A DNA stretch of 64,000 bases from Blautia sp. SC05B48 (GCF_005848555.1 NZ_CP040518.1:1239001-1303000), one strand, 5' to 3'. Numbered from the stretch's first letter, positions 16,565 to 25,608 are shown. Notes: generated from the sequence alone by a model not told the origin. Translations and numbers: made by a program.

Positions 16565-16915
16565 AGCTCCAACCTATTGTCACTCTCTGTCAATCTGAGG
16601 TAAGATAAACCCATATGGGACACTATTAAAAACTGTTTCCGATTCAATTTGAGTTATTCTGAATACCCCCTCTGTCAAGCTCTGTAAAGCTCTGAAAGTT
16701 AGCTGATTGTTTGCTTCAGCTAATAATTGGGGAATGCCTTGATATTACCATCGACATCTGTTATATGACCACCATGCTTCGTACGTTCGATCATGGTAAA
16801 CAGTATTCAATTAAACTTCCTATCGAAAGCACAAGATATTTTCTTGTCTATAAATAATATAACGCATACGAGACGGTTTGTCCATGCGTTTTTGACTGGC
16901 AAATTTTATATTTTA
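16565..16915. other. Probable integrase arm-site region
   Basis: There is no gene. CTCTGTCAA occurs at about 16584 and 16671, with further CTCTGTAAAGCTCTG copies directly after the second. Short direct repeats next to a tRNA att core are typical of arm-type integrase-binding sites. Confidence 0.4.
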
Positions 16916-18016
16916 TTACGATATTTTTTTCAAAATCTTTTTCGCATTTGTCTTTGAAAAATCACTTAACCGATAAGATCGGACTCTTGTCTTTACAATG
17001 ATTGGAATTAACAAACCATTATTTACCAGCTTTGCACATCGATTAATAATCGTTTTGTTGGTTACACCTAGCATTTTGCTGACTTCAATTGGTGTAAACT
17101 CATATAATCGCTTTTTTAACAGAAATGCTAAGAATTCTTTTTCTTTTGCATTTAAATAAGATAGACTTCCATCTAACTCGTCGTTTTCGGATGTTTTTGA
17201 TAATTCATATACCTTTTTAGAATACAATTCCATCATCCGCAAAAAATAATTGATCCAAATTTCCGGATGAGGAGGGTTTTCTCTTCCTGAATAATATAAC
17301 GCCGGTAACCCCATTTGCAGTGATGCATAATACTCATCTGGATCATAGGCAAAATATTCTTCCAGAGAACCTATTCCATTAAAACCATATCCATAATAAT
17401 CAAGAATATAGCCTGACATTAATCTGGCGGTTCTTCCATTTCCATCTTCAAAAGGATGAATGGTAACCAATTGATAATGAACTACAGCAGCAATAATCAG
17501 CGGATGATCATCTGTAGTATTTACATATTCAACAAGTTCATCCAACAAGTCTGGAATATCAATATACTCTGGTGGAATATATTCCGCTGCGCCTGTTTCG
17601 GAATCATATACTGCGAATAACATTCCAGGTGGCATAGGGCCTCTTAAGCCTATCTTTTCTTTTGACGCACCTTTTTCAACCATTGCCTGCACTTCTAAAA
17701 TCATTTCTTTTGAAAAAGCTTCTTTCTTTTTCAGTTTTTCTTCTAAAAAATTTAAAGCCAAAAAGTAATTACGAACTTCCTGTTCTGGCTTTAAAAAATG
17801 TTTGTGAGGATCACTATCAATAGCCTCATTTGCCTGTTTTTCAGTTAATGGATTTCCTTCAATCTTATTAGAAGCATAGGAACTTTTTTTCTTAGAGTTT
17901 TTTCTAAGTCTGTTTTTTATAACAGGTGGCATTTCTATCGTACTAAGAGAAAAACGCTTTTCGTCTATTTCCGATATTTTTTTTAAAATTTCATTTGTTA
18001 ACGTAACCTTAATCAC
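16916..18016 (-). CDS. Fic-domain AMP-transferase with N-terminal autoinhibitory motif
   Basis: A Fic protein of about 366 residues. The active site is HPFEDGNGRTAR (near residue 190), complete with catalytic His and the GNGR anion hole. The inhibitory helix motif (S/T)xxxE(G/N) appears near the N-terminus as SNKIEG, the class II arrangement in which the Glu blocks ATP. A C-terminal winged helix (FTPIEVSKMLGVTNKTIINR) could bind DNA. GTG at 18016 has GGAGGT seven bases upstream; an ATG at 18040 lacks a site. Such stand-alone proteins AMPylate cellular targets; the target is unknown. It sits inside the tRNA-Arg element between att and integrase. Confidence 0.85.
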   Translation of the reverse strand: MIKVTLTNEILKKISEIDEKRFSLSTIEMPPVIKNRLRKNSKKKSSYASNKIEGNPLTEKQANEAIDSDPHKHFLKPEQEVRNYFLALNFLEEKLKKKEAFSKEMILEVQAMVEKGASKEKIGLRGPMPPGMLFAVYDSETGAAEYIPPEYIDIPDLLDELVEYVNTTDDHPLIIAAVVHYQLVTIHPFEDGNGRTARLMSGYILDYYGYGFNGIGSLEEYFAYDPDEYYASLQMGLPALYYSGRENPPHPEIWINYFLRMMELYSKKVYELSKTSENDELDGSLSYLNAKEKEFLAFLLKKRLYEFTPIEVSKMLGVTNKTIINRCAKLVNNGLLIPIIVKTRVRSYRLSDFSKTNAKKILKKIS

Positions 18017-18103
18017 ATGATCCACCTCCATTTCATCCATATATTATATCGTTTTATGAATTGTTTTTCCACTAAAATTACACTATTTTTTCACTATTTT
18101 TCA

Positions 18104-19494
18104 TTACTTCATTGTCTTCGCCAGCGAATTGAGTAATGCCCGCATCTCTGGATTTGCCAACACTTTTGCCAAAAGTTCAGGATCGACTTCATCAGCAACA
18201 GTTGCATTATTATTTTCCTGCTGTACATGCATCTGTGGATCCAGATTCTTCTTCTCATAAAATGCTTCTTCAAAAAGCTCTGCATTTTTCCTTCGGTCAT
18301 CATCCAGAATATGAGAGTACACATCCGTAACCATATTGACCTGAGCATGGCCGGAATCACCCTGTACCGCTTTGATGTCCCCACCATTCAGTTTCAGCTT
18401 ATAAGTAACGCTGCTATGACGGAAACTGTGAAATACAACCGGTGGGAGATTATAGTCCTCGATCAGTTTTTTTAAAGGACCACGGATTGCTCCATCTCCG
18501 AGAGGAAGCCCAAAGGTACTTGCCATAACCAGGTTATAGTCCATATATTCATCACCAAGAATTTCTTTCATTTCATCTTGCTCAGCTTTCCAGTCTACCA
18601 GCATATTAGCAACACTCTTCGGTAAGAATATTTTACGCACATTGCTTTCTGTCTTCGGTGTTTTCAGAATACGGACCGTAGAATTCTTCCTATGATTTGT
18701 CGGAAATACCAACAACACATCTTTTCCATCCAATGCATTTAAAGATTCTTTTCTTATACGCTGTGATTCTTTGTTGATGAAGACATATGCACGGTTTTCT
18801 TCAATTGCCTCATGAGAAATATCTACACAATCCCAGGTAAGACCAAGCAGCTCACCAAGTCGCAGAGAACATGAGAAAGATAGATTAATTGCGAGCTTTA
18901 ATCGTTCATCTTCACAGACACTGAGCGCATACATCAATGTATCCGCTGTCCAGATGTCTCTTTTTTGTGATTTATGTTTTGGTACAGTCGCATGGGTGCA
19001 AGGATTCTTCTCCATCAACTCCCATTTCACTGCCTGTTCGAAACAGTTCCTGAGCAGCTTATTAACATCCCTGACCGTACTGGACGATACAAATTCATTT
19101 CGACTGGTTTTATTTAATGGATTGATAACTGCACGTCTCTTCAAAAGACTCTGATAATATCTTTCGATGAATCGGGTATTGATCTCTGAAAGTTTCGTAT
19201 CACCAATAATTGGAAGAATATAGTTATTGATAAGAGAGACATTTCCTTCATATGTAGAAAGCGCCCAGTTTTCTTTTCCATAAAGTGCAACATACTCTGT
19301 AATAAGCTCATCCAGTGTTTTGCATTTACGAACGACAAATGATCCCATCTCTTTTTATATTCAATTTCTTTTTTTCTTCTCTTTGCTTCGGCTTTCGTTT
19401 CATAGGTTTCCCATTTCTGTTTCCTCTCACCTTTTTCATTCGTATAAGAATAGATTACATTAAATTTTCCGTTTCGTTCTCTTATTGATGCCAT
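18104..19494 (-). pseudogene. int: Tyrosine recombinase (element integrase) split by a -1 frameshift
   Basis: The ATG at 19494 starts MASIRERNGKFNVIYSY, the arm-binding N-terminal domain, and reads to KKEIEYKK. At an A5 run (19352-19356) the frame must slip by -1 to continue EMGSFVVRKCKTL and the catalytic part: Arg in CSLRLGELLGL, HxxR in FHSFRHSSVT, His in SGHAQVN and Tyr in VTDVYSHIL. All catalytic residues are intact. Either one A is missing or ribosomes slip on the AAA-AAG codons. It follows the 329-residue excisionase-like gene by two bases and should recombine at tRNA-Arg. Confidence 0.8.
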
Positions 19495-19495
19495 A

Positions 19496-20485
19496 TTATT
19501 GCATACTCCTTTCCAAATCTCTTTGCTCCATCCAGTCCTCAAATTCATCCCGACGGATTCTAACTCGACTGCCAACTTTTATTACTGTGAACTTTCCTGT
19601 ATCCGCCCACTTGTTGATCATGCTTCTGCTGACCTTTGCCAGATAGGAAGCTTCATCAAAAGTAAGATACTTTATATTTCCATTGCTTCCTCGTATTCCG
19701 GTCTGTGATAATTTCTTCCGCCGGTAATTAGCCAGAGCAATATTTTGTTCCTGTGCAAGTTCTTCATAATCATTCGATGGATCCAGCTTATACCGATCCT
19801 GACCTTTCAGGAATTTTTGAAAACTCTCTTTTGTGATCCTTTTCTTTTCTGCAATCACAATGAATTCAAAAAAATGACTATACTTCGGATTATCAAGAAT
19901 TGTATATACTGAGCTTCTGGTTGTTCCTAGCAGCTGTGCCATCTCTGGCATCGTAATAGTTGCATCTTCCAGAAGAGCGTCCTTTTCTCTGTCTTCCTTT
20001 GTCCGATACCGGGACTGGCTTTTATACCAATTCTGAAAAGATTCTTTTGGTATACGTTTCCAGTAATCGACAATAACAGCTTCCATTTGATTTTTCTTGA
20101 GTAAATCATAAACAAGATATTCATCAACACCCAACAGATCCTCGACTTCCTTAACAGAATAGGACCAGGATTTCAATTCTTTCCCCGGTTCTTCTCCGGT
20201 AACTTTATAGTATTTAATCTGATTGGCGTACCATTTTTCAAAGCTGGCAATATTGATTCGTATCTTTCCGGCAATCTCTTTTGATTCAAAAACATTTTTA
20301 TGCACCAGCCAGTATCGATCTGTCTTTTTTAATCCCAGTAGCTTTCCCATTTCCGGCACGGTCATCCAGGTCCTCTTTTGTGTTGGACGCCGTTTATAAG
20401 GACTTTCTTCTGATATCTTCGAAATGATTTCTTCAACATCGTCCGTTTCCGGAACTTCTTTTTGTTTCATAATTGCTGTTGCCAT
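19496..20485 (-). CDS. Multi-HTH excisionase-like protein, 329 aa
   Basis: The protein is built from repeated excisionase-type modules. Three units of about 75 residues each contain a helix-turn-helix (MGKLLGLKKTDRYWLVHK; VEDLLGVDEYLVYDLLKK; MAQLLGTTRSSVYTILDN) and end in a similar FxxWYxxQxxYK-type wing. A fourth C-terminal HTH_17 module (FDEASYLAKVSRSMINKWAD) follows. Ordinary Xis proteins have one such unit in 60-100 residues. It is immediately upstream of int, so it probably controls excision directionality by binding several repeats. The ATG at 20485 follows AGGAAG. Confidence 0.75.
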   Translation of the reverse strand: MATAIMKQKEVPETDDVEEIISKISEESPYKRRPTQKRTWMTVPEMGKLLGLKKTDRYWLVHKNVFESKEIAGKIRINIASFEKWYANQIKYYKVTGEEPGKELKSWSYSVKEVEDLLGVDEYLVYDLLKKNQMEAVIVDYWKRIPKESFQNWYKSQSRYRTKEDREKDALLEDATITMPEMAQLLGTTRSSVYTILDNPKYSHFFEFIVIAEKKRITKESFQKFLKGQDRYKLDPSNDYEELAQEQNIALANYRRKKLSQTGIRGSNGNIKYLTFDEASYLAKVSRSMINKWADTGKFTVIKVGSRVRIRRDEFEDWMEQRDLERSMQ

Positions 20486-20605
20486 TTATTCTTCACTTCC
20501 TGTCTTTTTTAGTGTTAGTGTTTTTTCTTATATCATATCTCAAATCCAGATAAAAATTTAGGATGTCGATTGCAGACAAAATCTGCCTGATCAACACCCT
20601 GTTTT

Positions 20606-20782
20606 TTACTGTTCCAAGTTATCGAGCCAGTCATCGAAACTCTTCTTAGAGATGCGATACTTTCCGCCATCCAACTGGATCCACCGGAATTCCTTTTTCT
20701 TCAAAAGGTTATAAATAGTAGGTCTGCTGACTCCTAAGATTTCCTGTAACTCCTGAACTGTATAACATCTTTTCTCTGACAT
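20606..20782 (-). CDS. xis: Small excisionase/HTH_17 DNA-binding protein (58 aa)
   Basis: The minus-strand ORF starts MSEKRCYTVQELQEILGVSR and continues with PTIYNLLKKK and a wing (KYRISKKSFDDWLDNLEQ), a complete MerR-like HTH_17 domain. It has the canonical excisionase size. It lies 120 bases upstream of the multi-HTH gene on the same strand and belongs to the recombination module. Confidence 0.8.
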   Translation of the reverse strand: MSEKRCYTVQELQEILGVSRPTIYNLLKKKEFRWIQLDGGKYRISKKSFDDWLDNLEQ

Positions 20783-21200
20783 TTCTTTATCCTCTTTTCT
20801 TTGAAATATGAAAGAAAAATTATCCCTTCATATAACGAAACGCTCAGAGCATGTTTTACAGTGGTCAAAAGCAATCTTTTTGAAATTTCTACATTTTTCT
20901 TGAAATTCAGTAAAGAATCGGGTTGCCTTTACATAGTTTCCACTTTCGAAAAAATGAAAAAACTTCAATTTCTGAAAGTGGGTGACTATATGAAAACAGT
21001 CACGAGAGCAAAATATCTCGATAGAATCATTGAACTGAGTCTTCTTGCGAGTTTTTTAAATACCACTCGTAAGAAACTCGTAATATTAGATTTTTCAGTA
21101 AAGAAAAAGAGCATATGGAATTGAATCCATACACTCTATGATTACTGGAACTTTATTTCATTTTTAATTCAACAAACTTGAAGTTGTATGGCCCAACCCC
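20783..21200. other. Non-coding stretch with a possible ATPase remnant
   Basis: No intact gene. On the plus strand an ATG near 20991 begins MKTVTRAKYLDRIIEL, which resembles the start of AAA_14-type ATPases common in Lachnospiraceae, but similarity stops after about 16 residues. It is probably a broken 5' end. Confidence 0.3.
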
Positions 21201-21827
21201 TTATCGGCCTGCTGCGGCTCGTTTATAAAGTAGCCCCCCTTTTATAAGTAACAACAGAAAAGCCACTGTTACTGCATATGCTTCTCTCGCAATCGACAAA
21301 AACAAAACAGTAATAATACTAAGCCCAACAGATAAAAAAGTAATCGCCTTTTTTCCCTTTTCAAATTTGAAATTGACCATTAAAATCTTCACAATTCCAA
21401 CAATCGTTAATGCGATAAAAAGACCCCAATATGTCGTACAAATCCAAATTTCTTTATCTACATACTCAATAAGATTGACCGAATAGATATATCCGCCAAC
21501 CGGTTTGGGATACAATGGAAGAAAAATAAGCATCAAAGAAAGCAAATCGGCAAATCCAAATAACAAGTCACATAGACCGCCTAGGTTTGACTTGTTTTCT
21601 TTTTCCGCAATCAAAACCAACTGATTTCCAGATAACAACTCATCAATGGACACAGAGAAATATCTGGATATTTCCTTTAATGAATCTATGCTTGGATACC
21701 CTCTTCCAGATTCCCATTTTGAAATTGCAGTTCTGGAGACAAATAAAGCCTCGGCCAGCTCTTCTTGTGTCAAACCTCGGCTCTTTCTTAATTCCTGAAG
21801 CTTTTCATGGAATTCCACTTCCTGCAC
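21201..21827 (-). CDS. XRE regulator fused to a membrane domain
   Basis: A 208-residue protein. Residues 5-65 form a Cro/CI-type HTH (LRKSRGLTQEELAEALFVSR, then ISKWESGRGYPSIDSLKEIS). After a short linker come about four hydrophobic segments (near 85-105, 130-150, 160-180 and 185-200), so the DNA-binding domain is tethered to the membrane. It starts at GTG (21827, or 21818 with GGGGG upstream). It lies 13 bases downstream of a PAP2-type phosphatase gene on the same strand, suggesting the pair responds to a membrane signal. Confidence 0.75.
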   Translation of the reverse strand: MQEVEFHEKLQELRKSRGLTQEELAEALFVSRTAISKWESGRGYPSIDSLKEISRYFSVSIDELLSGNQLVLIAEKENKSNLGGLCDLLFGFADLLSLMLIFLPLYPKPVGGYIYSVNLIEYVDKEIWICTTYWGLFIALTIVGIVKILMVNFKFEKGKKAITFLSVGLSIITVLFLSIAREAYAVTVAFLLLLIKGGLLYKRAAAGR

Positions 21828-21840
21828 CCCCTTTTTTATA

Positions 21841-22500
21841 TCATTTTTTTATTGACAGCATAACTACCGCCTTATAGACAGTAAATAATCCGGCACTTAA
21901 CAATACGCCGCCCACAATATCCGTAACCCAATGTACTCCGGAAATCAATCTGCCGATAACCATGAATGCCGAAAAAGCGATTGCCAGAATCGTAACGATT
22001 CTTTTCACTGCAATGCTTGACAGTCTACGCTGAATCTGTTCAATCAAAGTCGGCATCACACACAATACCAGTAATGTCGTTGAAGAAGGATAAGAAGCCT
22101 CCATAACTCCATTGATTAAAATCGGTCTGTAATTGATTGAGATCATTTCAAAAATCAAATATGCCAGTATCACGACAACATAGTAAACTCCAAGGATAAT
22201 GATATCTGGATCCACTTTGAAGAGACTTCTTCTCTTTATTAACTGAACCACTCCAATACCTGCAAAAATCAGGCATACAACTAAAGGAATAAGTCCCATC
22301 CAATCGGTAATCGTATAAATTGTCATATTGACACCTGCCAAACGATGAAACCAGCAATTGAATGTTGCAAATCCAATATTGGTTCCGTTCTGACCCAGCG
22401 GCTGCACGTCTACCATCTGGATCAAAGCTGTCCATACTGCAAACGCTACAATAAGTATTCCTCCAAATAATAAAACCTGTTTTCCACTTTTTTTCATCAT
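21841..22500 (-). CDS. PAP2-family membrane phosphatase with altered motif
   Basis: A 219-residue integral membrane protein with about six helices. Two of the three PAP2 motifs are visible: NYRPIL (end of motif 1) and GRLISGVHWVTD (motif 3, with His and Asp). Motif 2 reads SYPSSTTLL where PSGHT/PSSHT is usual, so the catalytic-site His is replaced by Thr. It may be a clade with other chemistry or a non-catalytic lipid binder. Members usually dephosphorylate undecaprenyl or phosphatidyl phosphates. AAAGGA precedes the ATG. Confidence 0.7.
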   Translation of the reverse strand: MMKKSGKQVLLFGGILIVAFAVWTALIQMVDVQPLGQNGTNIGFATFNCWFHRLAGVNMTIYTITDWMGLIPLVVCLIFAGIGVVQLIKRRSLFKVDPDIIILGVYYVVVILAYLIFEMISINYRPILINGVMEASYPSSTTLLVLCVMPTLIEQIQRRLSSIAVKRIVTILAIAFSAFMVIGRLISGVHWVTDIVGGVLLSAGLFTVYKAVVMLSIKK

Positions 22501-22692
22501 TCTACGTCCTTTCTATAATTGGTTTGTCTTTTCGACAGTTTCACCTTATCAAAAAACGTAAAATGACGAAAGAATCGCTCTTTCACATGTGTGACACGAT
22601 TCGTATCATCCCCGCAAATGCGCAGTTTTCACTATATTTTCCAGAATATCTATTCCTACAAATTCCGATTTCTCAGTTTCAAAAACTGGAAG

Positions 22693-23136
22693 TTATAAAC
22701 ATCTTTGCAAATATACCATATCTATTAACTGTACACCACACTCATAAATTGGGTGGTCATAATTGTCCGTAAAGAAATTCGGAATATTGTGAGATCGGAC
22801 AAATCCGCATTTTTCATAAAACGGTACGGTCAACGGGCTGTCACCTGTTCCAACCTGCAAAATAGAATATTCATCTGCATATTTACTTGAAAGGAAGTCA
22901 ATCAATGCTTTTCCATATCCCTGTCCTTGATTCTGAGGATCAACTGCAATATTTTTAATTTCAAGTATTCCATTATCTTCATCAGTAACGACACATTCAG
23001 CTTTTACATTACCATCTTCAAGTACATACATAGTACCTTTTTCAAGATAGTGATCAATCATATTTTCCTGCTCATCAGCTAATAACAATAATGCTATAAA
23101 TTGCTTTTTATTCTCATTCACTTCTCGGATTTTCAT
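22693..23136 (-). CDS. GNAT-family N-acetyltransferase
   Basis: A 147-residue GNAT fold enzyme. The acetyl-CoA P-loop is VDPQNQGQGYGKALIDFL (near residue 67), preceded by the strand ILEIKNIAV and followed by VPFYEKCGFVRSH. The length is normal and the gene looks intact. The substrate cannot be told; relatives in Firmicutes acetylate small amines or protein N-termini. It lies in a row of acetyltransferase and methyltransferase genes and fragments that looks like a scavenged accessory block. Confidence 0.8.
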   Translation of the reverse strand: MKIREVNENKKQFIALLLLADEQENMIDHYLEKGTMYVLEDGNVKAECVVTDEDNGILEIKNIAVDPQNQGQGYGKALIDFLSSKYADEYSILQVGTGDSPLTVPFYEKCGFVRSHNIPNFFTDNYDHPIYECGVQLIDMVYLQRCL

Positions 23137-23163
23137 ATTTATTACTCCGTCAAACTTGAATTT

Positions 23164-23403
23164 CTATTTGTGTTGCCATGTCATTACATAATCTTTTTCT
23201 TCGGTAGCCTCATCTAAGCCACTATGCTGAATCTCAAATCCTTCTCTCTTATAAAAAGATATTGCCCGTGCGTTCTTTTGGTATACGTTCAAGTACAACT
23301 TATTCATTTTATCCTTTGCATAATTCAGCAGAATTTTACCTAGACCCTGCGATTGCATTTCACCAGAAACAAAAATGCCCTCAACATATTCATCATTTAA
23401 CCC
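23164..23403 (-). pseudogene. GNAT acetyltransferase, C-terminal fragment
   Basis: The minus strand encodes EYVEGIFVSGEMQSQGLGK..LLNYAKDKM and FYKREGFEIQHSGLD, the P-loop and C-terminal half of a GNAT protein, ending KDYVMTWQHK. No N-terminal half is found. Homology stops at about 23400, where an 18-base perfect palindrome (TTTAACCCTAGGGTTAAA, 23396-23413) begins, so the rest was probably lost by a rearrangement there. Confidence 0.65.
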
Positions 23404-23413
23404 TAGGGTTAAA
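23396..23413. repeat. 18-bp perfect palindrome
   Basis: TTTAACCCTAGGGTTAAA. It marks the point where the acetyltransferase fragment begins. AACCCTAGGGTT-type dyads resemble MerR-family operators, but no MerR gene is adjacent. Confidence 0.5.
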
Positions 23414-23468
23414 CTTAACTACTATTTTTTCTTTGCGATATAAAATACATAACTGTAATAATCTACTA

Positions 23469-23963
23469 CTAATCTAAAATAAAGCGATTATAAGCTATCC
23501 TTTTTCCTGTGTTTGTTTTAAAGTTTTCATCTATACACTTTTTTATCTTTTCCTGTTCTTTTTCTTTATCCATAACCGTTAAATTTTCAAGCAAATCAGC
23601 TTCCCATTGTATTTGAAAATCAAGTCCATCAATTTTAGATGGAGTATGATGGTTGCCTATTATAAAGCATATTCTATCAATATTTTTGTTATAGCCTACC
23701 TTTTTTAATATTTCTTTCGCTACTTCTGGTCCTTCCTTTTCTTGATAGACACCATCAATAGAACCGTATTTTTTTTGTGCTTCAACCGCACCAATATCAT
23801 GTAGTATAGCAATAATACTGATGAATTCTTTTTCTTCCTCTCCGATATTTTCTCCTTTCATTATATCTTCTGCATTTTTTAAAACTTTGAGAGTATGCTC
23901 TATGCCAAAAGGAATTTCTTTGAATACTTCTTTCATCTCTATAATAATTTTTTCTTTAAACAT
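23469..23963 (-). CDS. HD-domain phosphohydrolase
   Basis: A 164-residue metal-dependent phosphohydrolase of the HD superfamily. Visible ligands are the His in GIEHTLKVLKNAE, the HD pair in AILHDIGAVEAQ, and the later GNHHTPSKIDG with an Asp in WEADLLENL. These fit a small stand-alone HD protein acting on nucleotides or phosphorylated metabolites. GGAGG precedes the ATG. The length is normal and it looks intact. Confidence 0.8.
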   Translation of the reverse strand: MFKEKIIIEMKEVFKEIPFGIEHTLKVLKNAEDIMKGENIGEEEKEFISIIAILHDIGAVEAQKKYGSIDGVYQEKEGPEVAKEILKKVGYNKNIDRICFIIGNHHTPSKIDGLDFQIQWEADLLENLTVMDKEKEQEKIKKCIDENFKTNTGKRIAYNRFILD

Positions 23964-24000
23964 AAATTACCTCCATTTATACCTTATAGGTGTTTTAGTT

Positions 24001-24312
24001 CTATCTATCCACTTTTTTGTTCGCCGATACAATCAGCATCATGGGACGGCGCATTTCATCCTGCATCCCCGGAATATCCATCATGTATTCCGGCGGCTGC
24101 GGCTCCACAATATGATTTATTATAAAACCATTTGAAAGCAGTGTATTTAGATATGTGGTCAGTGTTCTATGATATTTTGTAACCTTTTCTCCCAAAAACA
24201 CAGCTGTCCGTTTGCCCTCATAATAATAATTATCCACCGGAAAATGCAGTATTTCTCCTTTTTTGTTATAATGCCAGTCTTGTGTTCCATAGGCAGTAAA
24301 AACAGGATCTAT
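24001..24312 (-). pseudogene. SAM-dependent methyltransferase, C-terminal fragment
   Basis: The minus-strand frame from about 24312 reads DPVFTAYGTQDWHYN..KGEILHFPVDNYYYEGKR, then LGEKVTKYHRTLTTYLNTLL, then EPQPPEYMMDIPGMQDEMRR. This is the C-terminal third of a class I methyltransferase common in Clostridia. The SAM-binding N-terminal domain is absent and a TAA closes the frame upstream. Any product from the internal GTG at 24237 would be inactive. Confidence 0.65.
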
Positions 24313-24343
24313 GTTTTACCTTCCCAACTTCTAATTTTTTACA

Positions 24344-24853
24344 TCATATCCCAAAAGCCTTGTCGTACTCAATAACTCCATTTAATTTGTTTTGACTTCC
24401 GTTAAGATTAAGTGCCATAAAACTTTCATCGTCAACTTCAAATGGCGCTTTTATTCCACACTCACTTGCCGGAATATATCCTGCCTTTGGATAGTATTTG
24501 GAATGTCCCAAAACAACTGAATATTCATATCCCAATTTATGTGCTATACTGTGTCCTTCTTTCATCAAAGATAATCTGATTCCCCTGTTCTGATAATCGG
24601 GTAATACAGAAAGAGGGGCAAGCGCAAGAACCTCAACCCCTTGAACAACTGCTTTTGTAAAAAGAATATGTCCTACAATTTTTTCGTCCTCGACAGCAAC
24701 AAGAGAAAGTTCCGGAATAAACGATTTGCTTTTTCTTAACGCAGCAACTAAGTTCTGTTCATTTCCATCTGTATATTCAGCATTTTCAAATGCTTCTTTT
24801 ACAACATGATATACCGTATCATAATCTTCTGGTCTTTCTTGTCTTATAATCAA
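24344..24853 (-). CDS. GNAT-family N-acetyltransferase (YhbS-like)
   Basis: A 169-residue protein starting at TTG (MIIRQERPEDYDTVYHVV). YhbS-type features are VVKEAFENAEYTDGNEQNLV, then VGHILFTKAVVQG, and LSVLPDYQNRGIRLSLMKEG as the acetyl-CoA loop, with YPKAGYIPASECGI near the end. The loop reads NRGIRLSLM rather than the commoner GIGSALM, but the Q/RxxGxG/A skeleton is kept. Probably functional; substrate unknown. Confidence 0.8.
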   Translation of the reverse strand: MIIRQERPEDYDTVYHVVKEAFENAEYTDGNEQNLVAALRKSKSFIPELSLVAVEDEKIVGHILFTKAVVQGVEVLALAPLSVLPDYQNRGIRLSLMKEGHSIAHKLGYEYSVVLGHSKYYPKAGYIPASECGIKAPFEVDDESFMALNLNGSQNKLNGVIEYDKAFGI

Positions 24854-24912
24854 AATAGATACCTACATAGTTTTAAGCTTTTTACAATTACAGGAAATGG
24901 CAAATCTACTAT

Positions 24913-25608
24913 CTACCTCTCAATTTTTATGGCTCTGACAATGATAATATCCGGGATTTCTTTATTAAAATAGCATTCTTCGTAAAATCCGTCTATGACA
25001 AATCCGGTATCAAAACACAGATTAAAAATATCCTGTAAAGAACGATGATAATAACATTGTTTTTGAGGCTGTCCTTCAATCGCAATATCGTAATAGCTGT
25101 GCGGCGTCATATATTTTTCTGTAAGCGTTACAAAACAGGGGTGCTGTGTCGCAAATACAAATACTCCGTTATCCTCAAGCAATTTATAAACAGAGGTAAA
25201 AAGCGGCTTAATATCGGTAATATCCATGACCGCCATATTGGAGACTGCTTTTGTAAACGGCTTATTTCTTTTTAATGCCATCAGACTTGTTTCATTCGTG
25301 GCGTCTGCTACACAAAACTCAATGTGATCAGCATACCGTTTTTGGCGCTTTTTTGCCAGTTCCACCATTTTCTCACTATAATCAAAAGCCAAAACAGAGA
25401 CAGCTTTTTCTGCAAGATATGCAGAATAATTTCCATTTCCACAGGCAATATCTAAAATATAGTCTGTTGGATCAGGATTTAGAAGCTCTGTTACTTTGGG
25501 GCGGACAACTTCTCTGTGAAAATCATTTGATTCATCCCCCATTGCACAATCCCAAAATTCAGCGTTTTGATTCCAGATTGTTTTACTTTCTTCCTTTGAA
25601 TACTGCAT
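24913..25608 (-). CDS. Class I SAM-dependent methyltransferase
   Basis: A 231-residue enzyme starting MQYSKEESKTIWNQNAEFWD, with GAGG seven to ten bases upstream. SAM motif I is YILDIACGNGNYSAYLA, motif II VLAFDYSEKMVELAKKR, and motif IV AVSNMAVMDI. The frame is open upstream to 25719, where LRKSPFVITDEILEHHYHAF looks like a piece of a different gene fused in frame, so the shorter start is preferred. The FATQHPCF segment is typical of Clostridial members of unknown substrate. Confidence 0.75.
   Translation of the reverse strand: MQYSKEESKTIWNQNAEFWDCAMGDESNDFHREVVRPKVTELLNPDPTDYILDIACGNGNYSAYLAEKAVSVLAFDYSEKMVELAKKRQKRYADHIEFCVADATNETSLMALKRNKPFTKAVSNMAVMDITDIKPLFTSVYKLLEDNGVFVFATQHPCFVTLTEKYMTPHSYYDIAIEGQPQKQCYYHRSLQDIFNLCFDTGFVIDGFYEECYFNKEIPDIIIVRAIKIER

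Noticed and set aside
20801-21124. 107-residue plus-strand ORF
   Set aside because: It has no ribosome-binding site at its start and no family pattern; only a short stretch resembles the start of an ATPase gene, so it was treated as remnant DNA.
23396-23413. Palindrome as a MerR-regulated promoter
   Set aside because: No MerR gene and no suitable -35/-10 pair around it; kept only as a repeat.
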